The notes under the pieces were generated by a model. That model was not told the origin of the DNA and did not search any database. It saw only the letters and a program-made list of their open reading frames with translations. From Pyrrhosoma nymphula (taxonomy: Eukaryota; Arthropoda; Insecta; Odonata; Coenagrionidae), in contig OY754328.1 in assembly GCA_963573305.1 (NCBI GenBank), positions 40,477,822 through 40,541,821 of the forward strand: a stretch of DNA of 64,000 bases, given 5' to 3'. Numbering within the stretch: the stretch's first letter is position 1; every line of letters begins with the position of its first letter. Shown piece after piece: positions 47,538 through 57,307 of this stretch. The translations under genes were made by a program, and so were the position numbers.

Positions 47538-48605
47538 CGCCAGCTTATTCTCTAACTCGAAGCATCGGAGCTTTCTGGCGAAAAGATGCTTCAATATACT
47601 TGCTCCCATCAGTATTCTCTATCATGGAAGCTACCGGAGAAAGAGCAAGCAGAAGCTACCGGTAGCATATTAGGCTCCCACACATATTCTGTAAATGTCA
47701 AGAAGCTACTTCCGTAGCCCCAATAAGCTCCCACGGTAGCCTCACGAAGCGCGGCCTCCAAATACCCTGCTTAAATATTGGTCATTTTATTACGCTTATC
47801 TATCTATAATTATCCAACGCACGGGTATGTTTCATACATTTATTCAATGCGCATTCTTTGCACTTTCACTGGGTTACTTTGTCATTTTCGCCATTAGCGG
47901 GACTTTGCACAAAAAAGATATTAACTGGAGTGACGGTTAGCCATATTTACCTTCGGTGAGTTACGTGATTCCAGCCCACAATGGGATACTTGGTGGGCCG
48001 TGTATCACCTTCGCATTTCTTTTGAAAGTTTCATTTTCGTATATTATTTAAATGATTTGAAGCAACGAGTAATTGACGAAAGCAAATAGCACGAATCATA
48101 TTGAACCATATCATCGACATGAACCCTAATTCCCGAATATATATACGAACAATCTTATTTCAATTGATCAAAACAGCCAAGATGGACGTCGTGCGTTCGT
48201 ATTCAGGAGATTGTTCACGAGATTATGAGAGCAAAAATAAAATATTTTAGAATTTTGCTCGCATAATTTTTAATGCGTGGAATTTTTCGCTGAAAACGAT
48301 GCACGTGCATCTTCACCGTCTAAATCGGCCTTAAAACAGATTTCACTAGTTTTATCCACAGAAAAACAACTACAAAACGGAGACGAGCTTTCCCATTGGT
48401 TCTAAGAATGACGTCACCAGAAATGAAGTTTCCGTAGATTTGGTTTAAAAATATTCTCATATCCGCCTTTCGCCAAACCTCTCTCAACTTCCTATTACGT
48501 TCTTGAGAAATCTCACGCGAGTTAGAGAATACGGGTGGTAGCCAATTCTGGTAGCTTATTCGAAGCTATCGCATCGGTAGCTTCGAGATAGAGAATAGGC
48601 CCCCA
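47538..48605. repeat. Inverted-repeat unit with tattctcta..cgaagct ends
   Basis: cagcttattctctaactcga near 47541 and, inverted at about 48604, ggggcctattctctatctcg share a tattctcta-ctcgaagc core. Both sides contain several further gaagctacc/ggtagctt units. It resembles the subterminal design of the element at 54202. Exact ends and target duplication were not determined. Confidence 0.45.
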
Positions 48606-48687
48606 CTGATTGACATGTCCACATACGAACCCTCTGGTTTTTCGAAGCTAAATCATCAGTTTAACCATTCGGTTGGTATGTCATAAT

Positions 48688-49632
48688 TAGAGACATGCAA
48701 AACTCGCAAATGCGATAGCGCGAATTTTTATGCGAATTCTGGGATTTTCCCACAAAAACGCGAATTTTGCTTATTTACGCGAATTTCAACATTTCAATCA
48801 CGAATTTCAGCATTTACAACGAGAATTTCCTCATTTTGGCGGTCTCTGTCATTTAACTTGCGACTGTAAACATTTAGTTAAGCAGTACAGATTTGGAAAT
48901 GCCCTTTCCGGTAAAACTTTATTTAGAAATGTTACTCGGATATAATATTCTTCAATCAAGTTTTGTGAAGTTGAACAAAAGGAGTGAAACATGCATGCCA
49001 AAATTTTGCTATACAGGCAGTCAGTAGCTACGTAAGCGTCGACTTACGTTAATATGTACTTACGTTTGTGGGAATTTGACCCAAAACGACGAAAATTACG
49101 GAAGTTACGGGATGCGAATAATGGTTGCCTACTTTCAAGGGACGCTTGTCACGGCATCAGCATAGTGACTTTAGAGAAGAAACGTCAAAACACGTGTAGT
49201 GTAATATTTTATATTAAAATTTAAGTGGAAAGTACAACTACAGCAGTTTTATTTTTGTACTAAACTGCTGTTCCACCATATAACGCCAGGGACTGTCGAA
49301 CTTAAAGAAGAAATATTGGCCACTCGGGCAATTTTTTCATTTGAAAATACGGTCCATTAACTGTAATTTGGCTCTTTATGTAAATTGGTTTCGTACGTGA
49401 AATATACAAAAATGTAAAATACAGCATGGTATTAATTGTTAAAATTTTCCCTAATCAATAGCATTCAACATTTATTGCCAACAGGTGGGCCTGCTGTGAG
49501 GAGGGCACGTAATTCACGCCAAATATTTTGTCGTGAAAATAACAACGATTTGAGGGTAAAATAACACCACTTTTGCAAAAAAAATAACACCACTTTTGGC
49601 TAATAAATAACCCCACCTATTGCAGGTCTCTA
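48688..49632. mobile_element. hAT element, 945 bp, 8-bp target duplication gtcataat
   Basis: The flanks gtcataat at 48680-48687 and 49633-49640 are identical. The ends are tagagacatgcaa and (minus) tagagacctgcaa. A related longer copy lies inverted at 60452-61870. This copy lacks the internal coding part present there. Confidence 0.95.
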
Positions 49633-49774
49633 GTCATAATTAACTCTTATCATTGATACGGGGTAAATAATATTAAGTTATGTCTTTAACTCAACAATTG
49701 AGATATATGGGGGTAGTTCTTCGCATGAATTATTTTCTCGTGCGTATTCATAACTTCATCAGTCAGACATCGTA

Positions 49775-49840
49775 TCTACATCTACAAAATACCCTGCAAG
49801 CCACCTCAGGGGTGTGTGGCAGGGGGTGAGTAATCACCAA
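49775..49840 (-). mobile_element. LINE 3' tail (minus)
   Basis: The minus strand ends gcttgcagggtattttgtag atgtagata, matching the 3' tail at 36820-36860. Very short, tail only. Confidence 0.6.
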
Positions 49841-50998
49841 CATGCATTACACTATACCCTAGAGTTAGTGTAACTACAACTAATGACGATCTAACTTCAA
49901 ATACCAATTGCCCTTTGATCTTTAATACAATCTCAAAATTATTTTTAGTTGCATATATCTCAGTTCATAACTAGTAGCATTCTACTTTAATGGAAAAATA
50001 CCTATTAATCAGCTGATTTTTTTAGTAAGCAATACTCCTGCTGGTGCTTGTTTGTAGAAGATGAACTGACAATAAACATCATGCCAATCATTAACTGAAA
50101 CAGCCCTGCTGGTCTAGATTCGAGAATGCTAACTATTACACCAAGAAATTTAACTTTGGGAATAGATATTACCAAATTTCAGTAATGCTAATGCATGTTG
50201 TTTCTTTCTTGGTAACATGAACATGCTTACATTTGTAGAGTTGCTTTCAAGTACAATAAATTATTACGCTTCATTTGCCTGCATCCAAACATGTAATTAT
50301 AACCATGAAACAAAGCAGACCGAATTGGACAGTTGAAAAGGGTTTCATGATCCCTTACTATGAAACCTCAGTATGAAACTACCTCACTTATGAAACTTTT
50401 TCTGTTGGTCCGCTGGAAGTTCCATAAGTGAGGTTCTACTGTATTTCTATAAACATGGATAAGTAGAAGTCTGTCATTACAAGAGTAGTATACAGCGAGA
50501 ATCAGGCTGTAGTGAGTTATTTTTTACCAATGGTTGGTCTCATGGAAATAACATACGAAGTTGGACTGATGTAGTGAGTGGTTATTTCTCTCGTATTGCC
50601 ATAACGAGTACGATTTTTCGTTTATGTCGTCAAGGTTGCATAATTTACACGGGCACGTGGGGGAATTAGCTGCCAATGCTTTTTGAGTCAGCGAGCCTCA
50701 GAGCAGCAGGATTTGACCCCCGGATGATCCTGGGTGGTGCCAACGAATCACTCAAGCCGAAATACAAGCCGAGAGGGGGAAGAAACTGTCAGCCTCTGCT
50801 CATCACGGAATGATTGACCTCCCGAAGCAAACCCGAAAAAAGTATTTGGTGTTGGAAGGGGTGGGGGAGGGAACAAATATGAAGTAGTCGGCTGAATCGG
50901 AGACACAGGTTGGCCTTGGCGCTACCATCGCAACAAACCCCCAATGAAGAAGTGCAACATCGTTCACGCGTTGAGGGGAGTGGATATCATTCAAATCG

Positions 50999-51690
50999 TC
51001 CTAAATAACAGTCATCCTGTGTTGCAGCCGATGTTGGAACCATGGAAGTTGGCTGCTGAGGCTCCCGAAAGGACGTCCCTCCCCCCCATAACTAGTGGAA
51101 GCCACCTGAGAAGTTAGGGCGTGGGAAAGTGATGAGTGAAATGTGATACTTTTGGTTGGTGGGCATAACTGATAAGGGACTCCTAGCAAGCAACATCCCC
51201 CCCTCAAACTAGTGGAAGCCACCTGAGAAATTAGGGCATGGGAAAGCGATGAGTGAAATGTGATACTTTTGATGAAATGGGGTGGTGTAGGGGAGAGCGA
51301 GAGGCAAGCCAAGGACAAAGAAGAAGCAGAGGCAGGCCAAGGACTGCCAAAAGCCCCAGCGCTAGGTGCGAAGGGCTGTGAAAAAAAGCGCTGGACATTC
51401 TCTTTGCTCTATACTACAGTACTTATATTAAACTTATGTACTTGAGAAGTATCCGCATTGAAAGATAAAGGATGCAGTTAGAACTTATATCAAAGTTCAT
51501 TTTCGTATCACTTCTCATAGCCGAGTAACTTTGGCACGAAATGATTGATTTTAGGCAAGTTAACTAATTTTTTTCTCTGTTGTAGTTGATATCAAGTAAA
51601 CGCGTAATGAAATAAGTTCTGGCGACATCCTTCTTCTGCCAAATGGTGTAAAGAGAATGTCTTTATCTATTAAATGCCACCTTGGCAATG
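50999..51690 (+). repeat. Dispersed repeat family R, copy 2
   Basis: Same orientation as 4873-5680: it starts cctaaataacagtcatcctg, then the gaagttggctgctgag segment, two ctgagaa-ttagggc-tgggaaag-gatgagtgaaatgtgat modules, then atccgcattgaaagat and tcacttctcatagccgagta. Confidence 0.8.
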
Positions 51691-51913
51691 TGATGTCAGT
51701 GCCATAAAAATCAGCACAGCCATTTTATAGACAATAAGTCTCAAACTCAGAGCCACCTTCTTTCTGCGCCGACAGTAGTAGGTAGTAGGACAGGCTACAA
51801 ACAGAATAACGTGTCTGCAAACGGAGTCAAGGGTTTCTTTGGAAACAGCTCTACTTTTCTCTTGGGGATCGAATAAATTCTCCAAGGAGGGATAGACCTT
51901 GACTTGTGGCACA

Positions 51914-51955
51914 TAATGGCTCTGAAGATGATGAACGAGACGTTCGTCGAAACGC
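51914..51955 (+). other. Degenerate hammerhead-like or Penelope-type tract
   Basis: ctgaagatgatgaacgagac then gttcgtcgaaacg. CTGAAGA fits CUGANGA and an eight-pair stem II (GATGAACG/CGTTCGTC) precedes GAAAC. However, the expected GUC after helix III is GCC and no helix III forms, so an active ribozyme is unlikely. Confidence 0.35.
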
Positions 51956-52720
51956 CATAGGAGATGGAGAATTTAACCCGGCTAAAGAGCCGTGAGGATG
52001 TCACCCATTGACAAAAGATACTTGCTGTGCACGGAATGCATTGTTGACTAATCCACAAAACTCTTGGTGATGAATTAATTTACATTTTTAATTCACAACG
52101 TTATTTTCCGCGCATTACGATGTGTTAATGAAATATTTTATTTATAATTGCCTATTCTAAGGTAGCTGTTGCGCAAGAACTTAAGACAATTGAGACATTA
52201 AATTAGGCGACGAATATAACGAGTGTGCCTTACAGCGAGTACTTTTTTGAATTTTGTCAGGACTCGTAATAACGGACTTCTACTTTGTATTTTAATGGTC
52301 TAAAATATCTCCCTCGCTTCTCCTTCCCTATCTTGTGGGATTGTGAAGCGTGATATCAGGGGGAGGTTTGGAAAACCACCAGTAAAGAATTCCCGCCCAG
52401 CGATTTTTCTCTAGAGAATTGATCATCTTATGGCAAGGGATGCCCCCACGTAGACCTCGGACTAACAAGGATCCGTTTATACTAGGTGACGAGCGATGTA
52501 GACAATTATATCCCTATTACGATCAGAATTTCCTGTAACCACAGAATGATAAGAGTGAAAAAATTACGTCCCTTAATGAAAATACTTATTCAATTAGTGA
52601 TTTTGGTAGTAGCTCCACATTTGTTTCTTAATTTCAATTTGCACAGAGGTGAAAGAGGCACAGGACGTGCAATAATATGAAAAGGTTCTCGAAAGGTTGA
52701 TCACGGTAAATGTCCTTTAT
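51956..52720. other. Intron 11 segment, nothing recognised
   Basis: No motif, terminal repeat or coding segment that I can support. Confidence 0.4.
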
Positions 52721-53965
52721 TTAACACTAGAATGTCGGGAGTAGGTTGCCTACTGAAAAGGCCAGCAAGCGGTCAATTGACCGCTTGGCATTTTTTAGGG
52801 GTTAGTCTTGATCTCTATGCATTTAAGTGTCGCCTATTAATATTTTTTAATGTTGTAAGTGTTTTTCACTCTTCAGTTTGACCCTTGAAGGTTTTCCAAA
52901 GTGAGTATGGTCTTACTTGTGACGAGTTTTCCATTTTACAAGATAGTCAAAGACATAAGTAATAGCACCTCAGTATCAATTTTTTAAAAACTTTATCACC
53001 GTAAAGGTAGAACATAAAACTGGTTTATTGGACACAATGACATTAAATAATTTAAAACAGTATTTTATAAGAAAAACACATTTTGTGAAGAAAGAATAAT
53101 CTGCTGACTAAACACTTAATTGTGAAAAATCTTCTGGAGAACGAGTAAACTTCGCGGTTGAGTGCAAAAATTGCCTTTTACGGCAAGTATTACACTATCA
53201 ACTGACATCATATGTTGTTTTTTGTTACGATAAAATAATTAAAATGAAATATCATACTATGCTTTTTATCAGAGAGAAAACAAAACAGAATCTTGTACAG
53301 AAAACAAACATTTCCTTCTCCATCTCCTTGCAATAACTTGCATGTTGGGGATTGCTAAAATATTTTTTTAACAAAAACCAGACCTAAAATACATAATTAG
53401 GACGTAATTTGGACGGTATAGAGACATGGCGAAGCATTTCAATGACAGAAATTGTAAAGCAATATGTTTTACAAAAAAAGGTGCAAATTCTGGATTTTTT
53501 GTAAAATCTTTTACTCTTCGGTTTTCTGACACTTCTTGCAAACCCTTATTTCACCTTGAAATTTACCACACATACATTTTTGGGATTTTTGACTTGACTT
53601 TTTTGTTTTGTTTTGTTTACAGAGTCCAATTTGGCATTGTATGCGACCAACTACGTCAGAAGGAACGACTTCTGCGACATGCGGCGTAATCCTACGGTCC
53701 ACGAATGGTTTTGACATTTCTTGCACAAATTTCAAAATAAACTATTAACATGAGATATTTGAGTTAAAGACTAAATTGTACAAGGAATGAGCATTGATCA
53801 TAGCAAGATCTTGAATGTTATAGAAAACAGGCACAGGCCATCACAGTGTGCCAGCTCGCACACTGTATTTACAAGTCATTTGGTGAACACTGTCACCTCC
53901 ACGTTTGTTCTTATTGCAATAAAGTACAGTCTCGGGTTTCTTTTTTTCGAAGTTATGACATTGAT
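52721..53965 (-). mobile_element. Second piggyBac-like element, transposase C-terminus only
   Basis: TTAA at 52721-52724 followed by a subterminal palindrome (agcggtcaattgaccgct at 52769-52786). The minus-strand frame at about 53965-53785 encodes KPETVLYCNKNKRGGDSVHQ (a variant of the NK..GVD..D catalytic block, whose two Asp are now Gly and His) and then LAMINAHSLY. 53735-53514 encodes the Cys-rich tail CMCGKFQGEIRVCKKC. It is a different piggyBac lineage from the 9485-13350 one. The other end was not found. Confidence 0.8.
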
Positions 53966-54201
53966 TCACATACCTATTTAGGACTTAAGAATGGAAGTAT
54001 TCACAGGCTTAGGGGCGCCAGAACACAAGGGGTGGGGGGGACATTCGCCCCCCCTGCCTACCTCCAGCTACGATACTGAGGCTTGCTGCTTGCCATATTA
54101 AAAGAACTTTCTCTGCAACTTCCATTAAAATATGGGGTAATGACGGTTCCTTACCGTTCATTTCAGCTGTCTTGGCATGCTGAACGCTGTTGTTAAACCT
54201 G

Positions 54202-55804
54202 GGGCCTGTTTCTCAAAGCTACAAGTATACAAGTTACAATGCTATTCACTTGTAACTTGTGAAATTCTGTTTCTCAAACGTACAAGTCTACTAATTACAA
54301 GTTCACAAGTTACAAACCCATTTCACAAGTTACAAGTGTTTACTCACAAGTGTTTTCATGGTTACGACACATTCTGTTTCTCAAACAGACTTGTGAATAA
54401 CAAGTCCTTGTAACTTGTAAGGAAATTTCTACAAGTCCTCTGAGGTGAGTAAATCGCAGTAAATCGGAAAGAATAACTGGGAAAACAAATGAAAAGCGAC
54501 TAGCGATCTCTTTTTCTCAACTGTTATGAAGGCGATAGCGACGAACAAGGTATCAGTAGATAGGATTTTTTACCTACTTTTGACATAACATGCTCAGTTT
54601 ACGTTAAAACACATTGTTTGTTTATAATTTAAAGTTAAAAGAAAAGTCTTTTAGACTAATTGTAAGACGTAATGAGAAAAGACCACCCCCACAGAGACTT
54701 TGTGATAAACAACGAAGAAGAAAGATTTATTTCCAACAGGAGACATGAATGTTGCTTTTAATCGTGCAATTTATAAATGATCTCATTTGATAAAGAATAA
54801 ATTATTTTGGGGATGTGGGAATGGTTGAAAATGGGAAAGTTAAGCGCTAGTTTGCTAGTATTATTTATTACTATTTATCAATTTATACCTACTTTTCATG
54901 TCACGTCATTATGTTTATACATTGAGAGGTAAAAATGCAGAGCATAAGTTCCCGTACTAAAATGATAAATCGCTATGAAATATTAAGTCGCGAAAGTTCA
55001 ATAGGAAACTCCATACGTAATTAAATCCGACATTTTTGTGTGACATCTCGCAAATGCTACGCTAATTTGCTGTGGTTTTTCCTAATACGCCGTAGGCATG
55101 TGTCCGATACCCTTGGTGTAACTTGGGGCTCAAGGACAAGTGAAATTAAAAATAAATTGTGCATAAGTCCTAGTACGAAGTTACGTAAATCAGTGGTAAA
55201 ATATCTCCTTAGCCCATCAAAATGAAAGAGAAAAAAAATAACGCCAGCGGGGATTGACCTCGTATCCTTCGTATCGTGATTCCCGCACGCTACCACTACA
55301 CCAACTGACTTCTTTCAATGCAAGTGTTCCCTTAGGGTATTAATAATGAACATTCAAAATGGCTAAAATAGTCTTCGCTTGTCTGACGATAAAACGCTAT
55401 TCTGCTATTTATTCGTGTATATGAAAGATAAACACTGCTCAAGATGATGTCTTGACATGCTAGAATTGTAAATAACCTTCATTTCAAGTTCATCTTTCCC
55501 TTCATGCGATGGAATAAACGACTTTTCCTCATGATGTTCAAGTTTTGCAGACGATTCGTCCTCGCTTGAGATATTTTAAGGTAAACTGTGAACTATAAAT
55601 TCAGTTTATCTTGTGTTCACGCATTTATAGACACCGAGCGACATAGCACTGACTCTTGGTTATAAAAGATGGCTGGAGAAACTCGTGAAATATATTAATA
55701 GCTAAATAAATAATAATAAATAATAGCTTAATATGGACTAGATGCCCGCCATTTTCACTTGTAGACTTGTAACTTGTGCACTTGTAGCTTCGAGAAACGG
55801 GCTC
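54202..55804. mobile_element. Harbinger-like non-autonomous element, 1.6 kb, 3-bp target ctg
   Basis: Ends gggcctgtttctcaaagct and (minus) gagcccgtttctcgaagct, continuing through acaag-(t/g)-acaagttacaa. CTG flanks both sides. The left 230 bp hold about ten acaagt/acttgt units in both orientations. GGGC ends and a 3-bp duplication are consistent with PIF/Harbinger. No transposase was found. A tRNA-like SINE relic (55235-55320, minus) lies inside. Confidence 0.85.
55235..55325 (-). repeat. tRNA-derived SINE-like relic
   Basis: The minus strand has gttggtgtagtggtagcgtg (A-box type) and cgaggtcaatccccgctgg (B-box type) at tRNA-like spacing. The B-box lacks the canonical ttc, and the acceptor stem does not pair. 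Confidence 0.55.
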
Positions 55805-56299
55805 CTGATGACATCCTCAACAGTAGCAAGCTGCCGTAATGGGATATCCATAGGTGAACCAGATATTGGACACTTTAAATCTTCTCTTGTTTTCATCTTT
55901 TTTAAAACCATATTTCCGTGAACAAACTCACTGCATCTAGAAATTGAACTCACTGAATAAATCACAAGTGAGAGAATGCGCCTCTCTGTCCATGCATGAT
56001 TGTTCGAGCGAAACTAGTAGGGAAAAACATTGTAAAAATAAAACACTTGGTAATTTTGAAAGTGTCTAAGTATTTTTTTCCAGACTATTCTGATGATACA
56101 TTATAACTATCTTGGTGTTCACAAGACGGGCTTTAAGGAGTTCACTGATGATTGCGACAATATTCCGAAGAAATCCATTGGGGAAAGATGCATTAAACTG
56201 CAGTAAATTATAAATTGTTTCATTCACGAGATGGATGTCTCTAAATTCGGCCAAGTGAAACCTGATGCGATCAATTACTCTTTTTCCACATGACTGCAT

Positions 56300-57175
56300 G
56301 GCAAACTACTAAAATTTGTTACCGCAAACATACGGGCATCAAATGCCACGGAAATAATAAAAATGTGTTTACCGGGTTGCCTGTCCTTAATTTTGTTTAT
56401 AATGTTTTCCTTGTTTATTTCAGTTCTGCACTCATGTAGCTGCTGCTAAACCCTTTTCTACTTACCTTATGACAGTTTTGAAGCGTTTTTCATGAAAAAA
56501 TAAGGTAGGGCACGATCTTCCGCTCATTTCAAATTTTTACCAAAATGGCCTAAATTATTTAAACTTTAAACGCTTGGCAAAAGCTCAGGACTGTAGACAA
56601 AAAAATCTGGAAAAAATCATGCGTTATGTTAAGTCCCAAAGAAAACTTTTCTGACCGCAAGCTCCCTGAAATTCGAGAAAAAAAATTTAGACGGTCACCC
56701 CTAGTGTGGAAGATGTGTGAAGGCCACCATGCCACAAAAGGCAGCATCTGAGATTCCCAATGGCAATCCAATAAGAGGTTCTCAGGACCCCATGCTGACC
56801 AATGCTGGTGGAAAAGAATCATTAAATTGTGAAACATCTATTTCATGTTGTCGCATTCAGTAGATTGTCTAATTCATGTTTTTAAATAATCGAAGAAATT
56901 TTACAGGTCACATGCAATTGCGATGTAAGTTTTTGACATTCATGACTGACAGCCATTTGTTAAGTGCACCCACCATAATGTGAACCATTCGTAAAGTGGG
57001 GGTCCACTTTTAAGTAATATTTATGTTGTTAGGTGTTACTAATTTGTAAAGATCTCTGAAATGTGAAGCTGTGGACATTAAAACAAGTATTGCTCACCAG
57101 CTTTTCATTCTGGTCTGATTTTCCAATACCATTAGAGCTGAATGTGTTATATTGGAACAGACTTTTACTTTACAG
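56300..57175. other. Intron 11 end, nothing firm
   Basis: A minus-strand open frame at 56837-56559 shows no recognisable domain. Nothing else was seen up to the exon 12 acceptor. Confidence 0.4.
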
Positions 57176-57270
57176 ACATGCCAAGGATCCTTCCGGCTCC
57201 GAGGGTGCCATGTGTGGGAGAGTTGTTTGATGTCCATGTGACAATTGCTGCCAATCCTGGGAATTTCACA
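57176..57270 (+). CDS. TDRD7-like exon 12 (last visible): start of Tudor 3
   Basis: 95 bases, entered in phase 1 and left in phase 0. The acceptor is ttttactttacag and the donor is ttcaca|gtgagt. The key segment is VPCVGELFDVHVTIAANPGN F, the VG..FDV.V..A.NPGNF signature of the third Tudor module in TDRD7-type proteins. This is the main reason for the TDRD7 call. The Tigger element starts 37 bp downstream, inside the next intron. No later exon was found before the window ends. Confidence 0.88.
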
Positions 57271-57307
57271 GTGAGTGTTGAGTGGCTGTACTATTATTTG
57301 GCATATA

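Larger units (their letters stand above)
47161..50441. mobile_element. Possible composite Tigger-type element containing nested insertions
   Basis: The left end cagtagaacctcagatatac and right end (minus) cagtagaacctcacttatgg match for 14 bp, then both continue with repeated acctca-ttatacgac / cctcacttatgaaac units. The right end has TA and the left has AA. Between them lie a Harbinger-like unit (about 47540-48600), a hAT element (48688-49632) and a LINE tail. It may be two unrelated elements. Confidence 0.4.
54025..56060 (-). pseudogene. Unassigned minus-strand ORF split by a Harbinger-like insertion
   Basis: The minus-strand frame 55965-55808 (DLKCPISGSPMDIPLRQLAT, VEDVIR) continues, after removing 54202-55804 and one CTG, with FNNSVQHAKTAEMNGKEPSL and EVAEKVLLIWQAASL down to about 54030 with no stop. 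I do not recognise a family with certainty. It resembles short proteins carried by mobile elements in arthropods. An adjoining frame 56299-56066 may be its upstream part in another phase. Confidence 0.5.
3321..57270 (+). other. Gene span: multi-Tudor (TDRD7/tapas-like) gene, 12 exons visible, partial
   Basis: Twelve exons on the plus strand, each bounded by AG and GT, join in one compatible reading frame of about 730 codons: 3321-3494, 15504-15695, 18259-18624, 20552-20824, 22696-22950, 30744-30896, 31054-31173, 34123-34224, 38920-39027, 44809-44936, 46370-46587, 57176-57270. All junctions are phase 0 except exon 10/11 (phase 2) and exon 11/12 (phase 1), and these close correctly. The product shows repeated extended-Tudor modules (WYRA, VDYGN, VGELFDV..ANPGNF). 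Tudor modules bind methylated arginine on Piwi-class proteins. TDRD7-type proteins organise germ granules and piRNA and translation control. No start codon, N-terminal LOTUS domain or terminal exon is visible, so the gene is cut at both ends. TDRD7 is preferred over TDRD5 or TDRD1 because of the last visible Tudor start, but this is recognition by eye. Small exons inside the long introns could be missed. Confidence 0.8.

Noticed and set aside
56559..56837. 92-codon minus-strand frame before exon 12
   Set aside because: No motif in any of the three frames and no second line of evidence.
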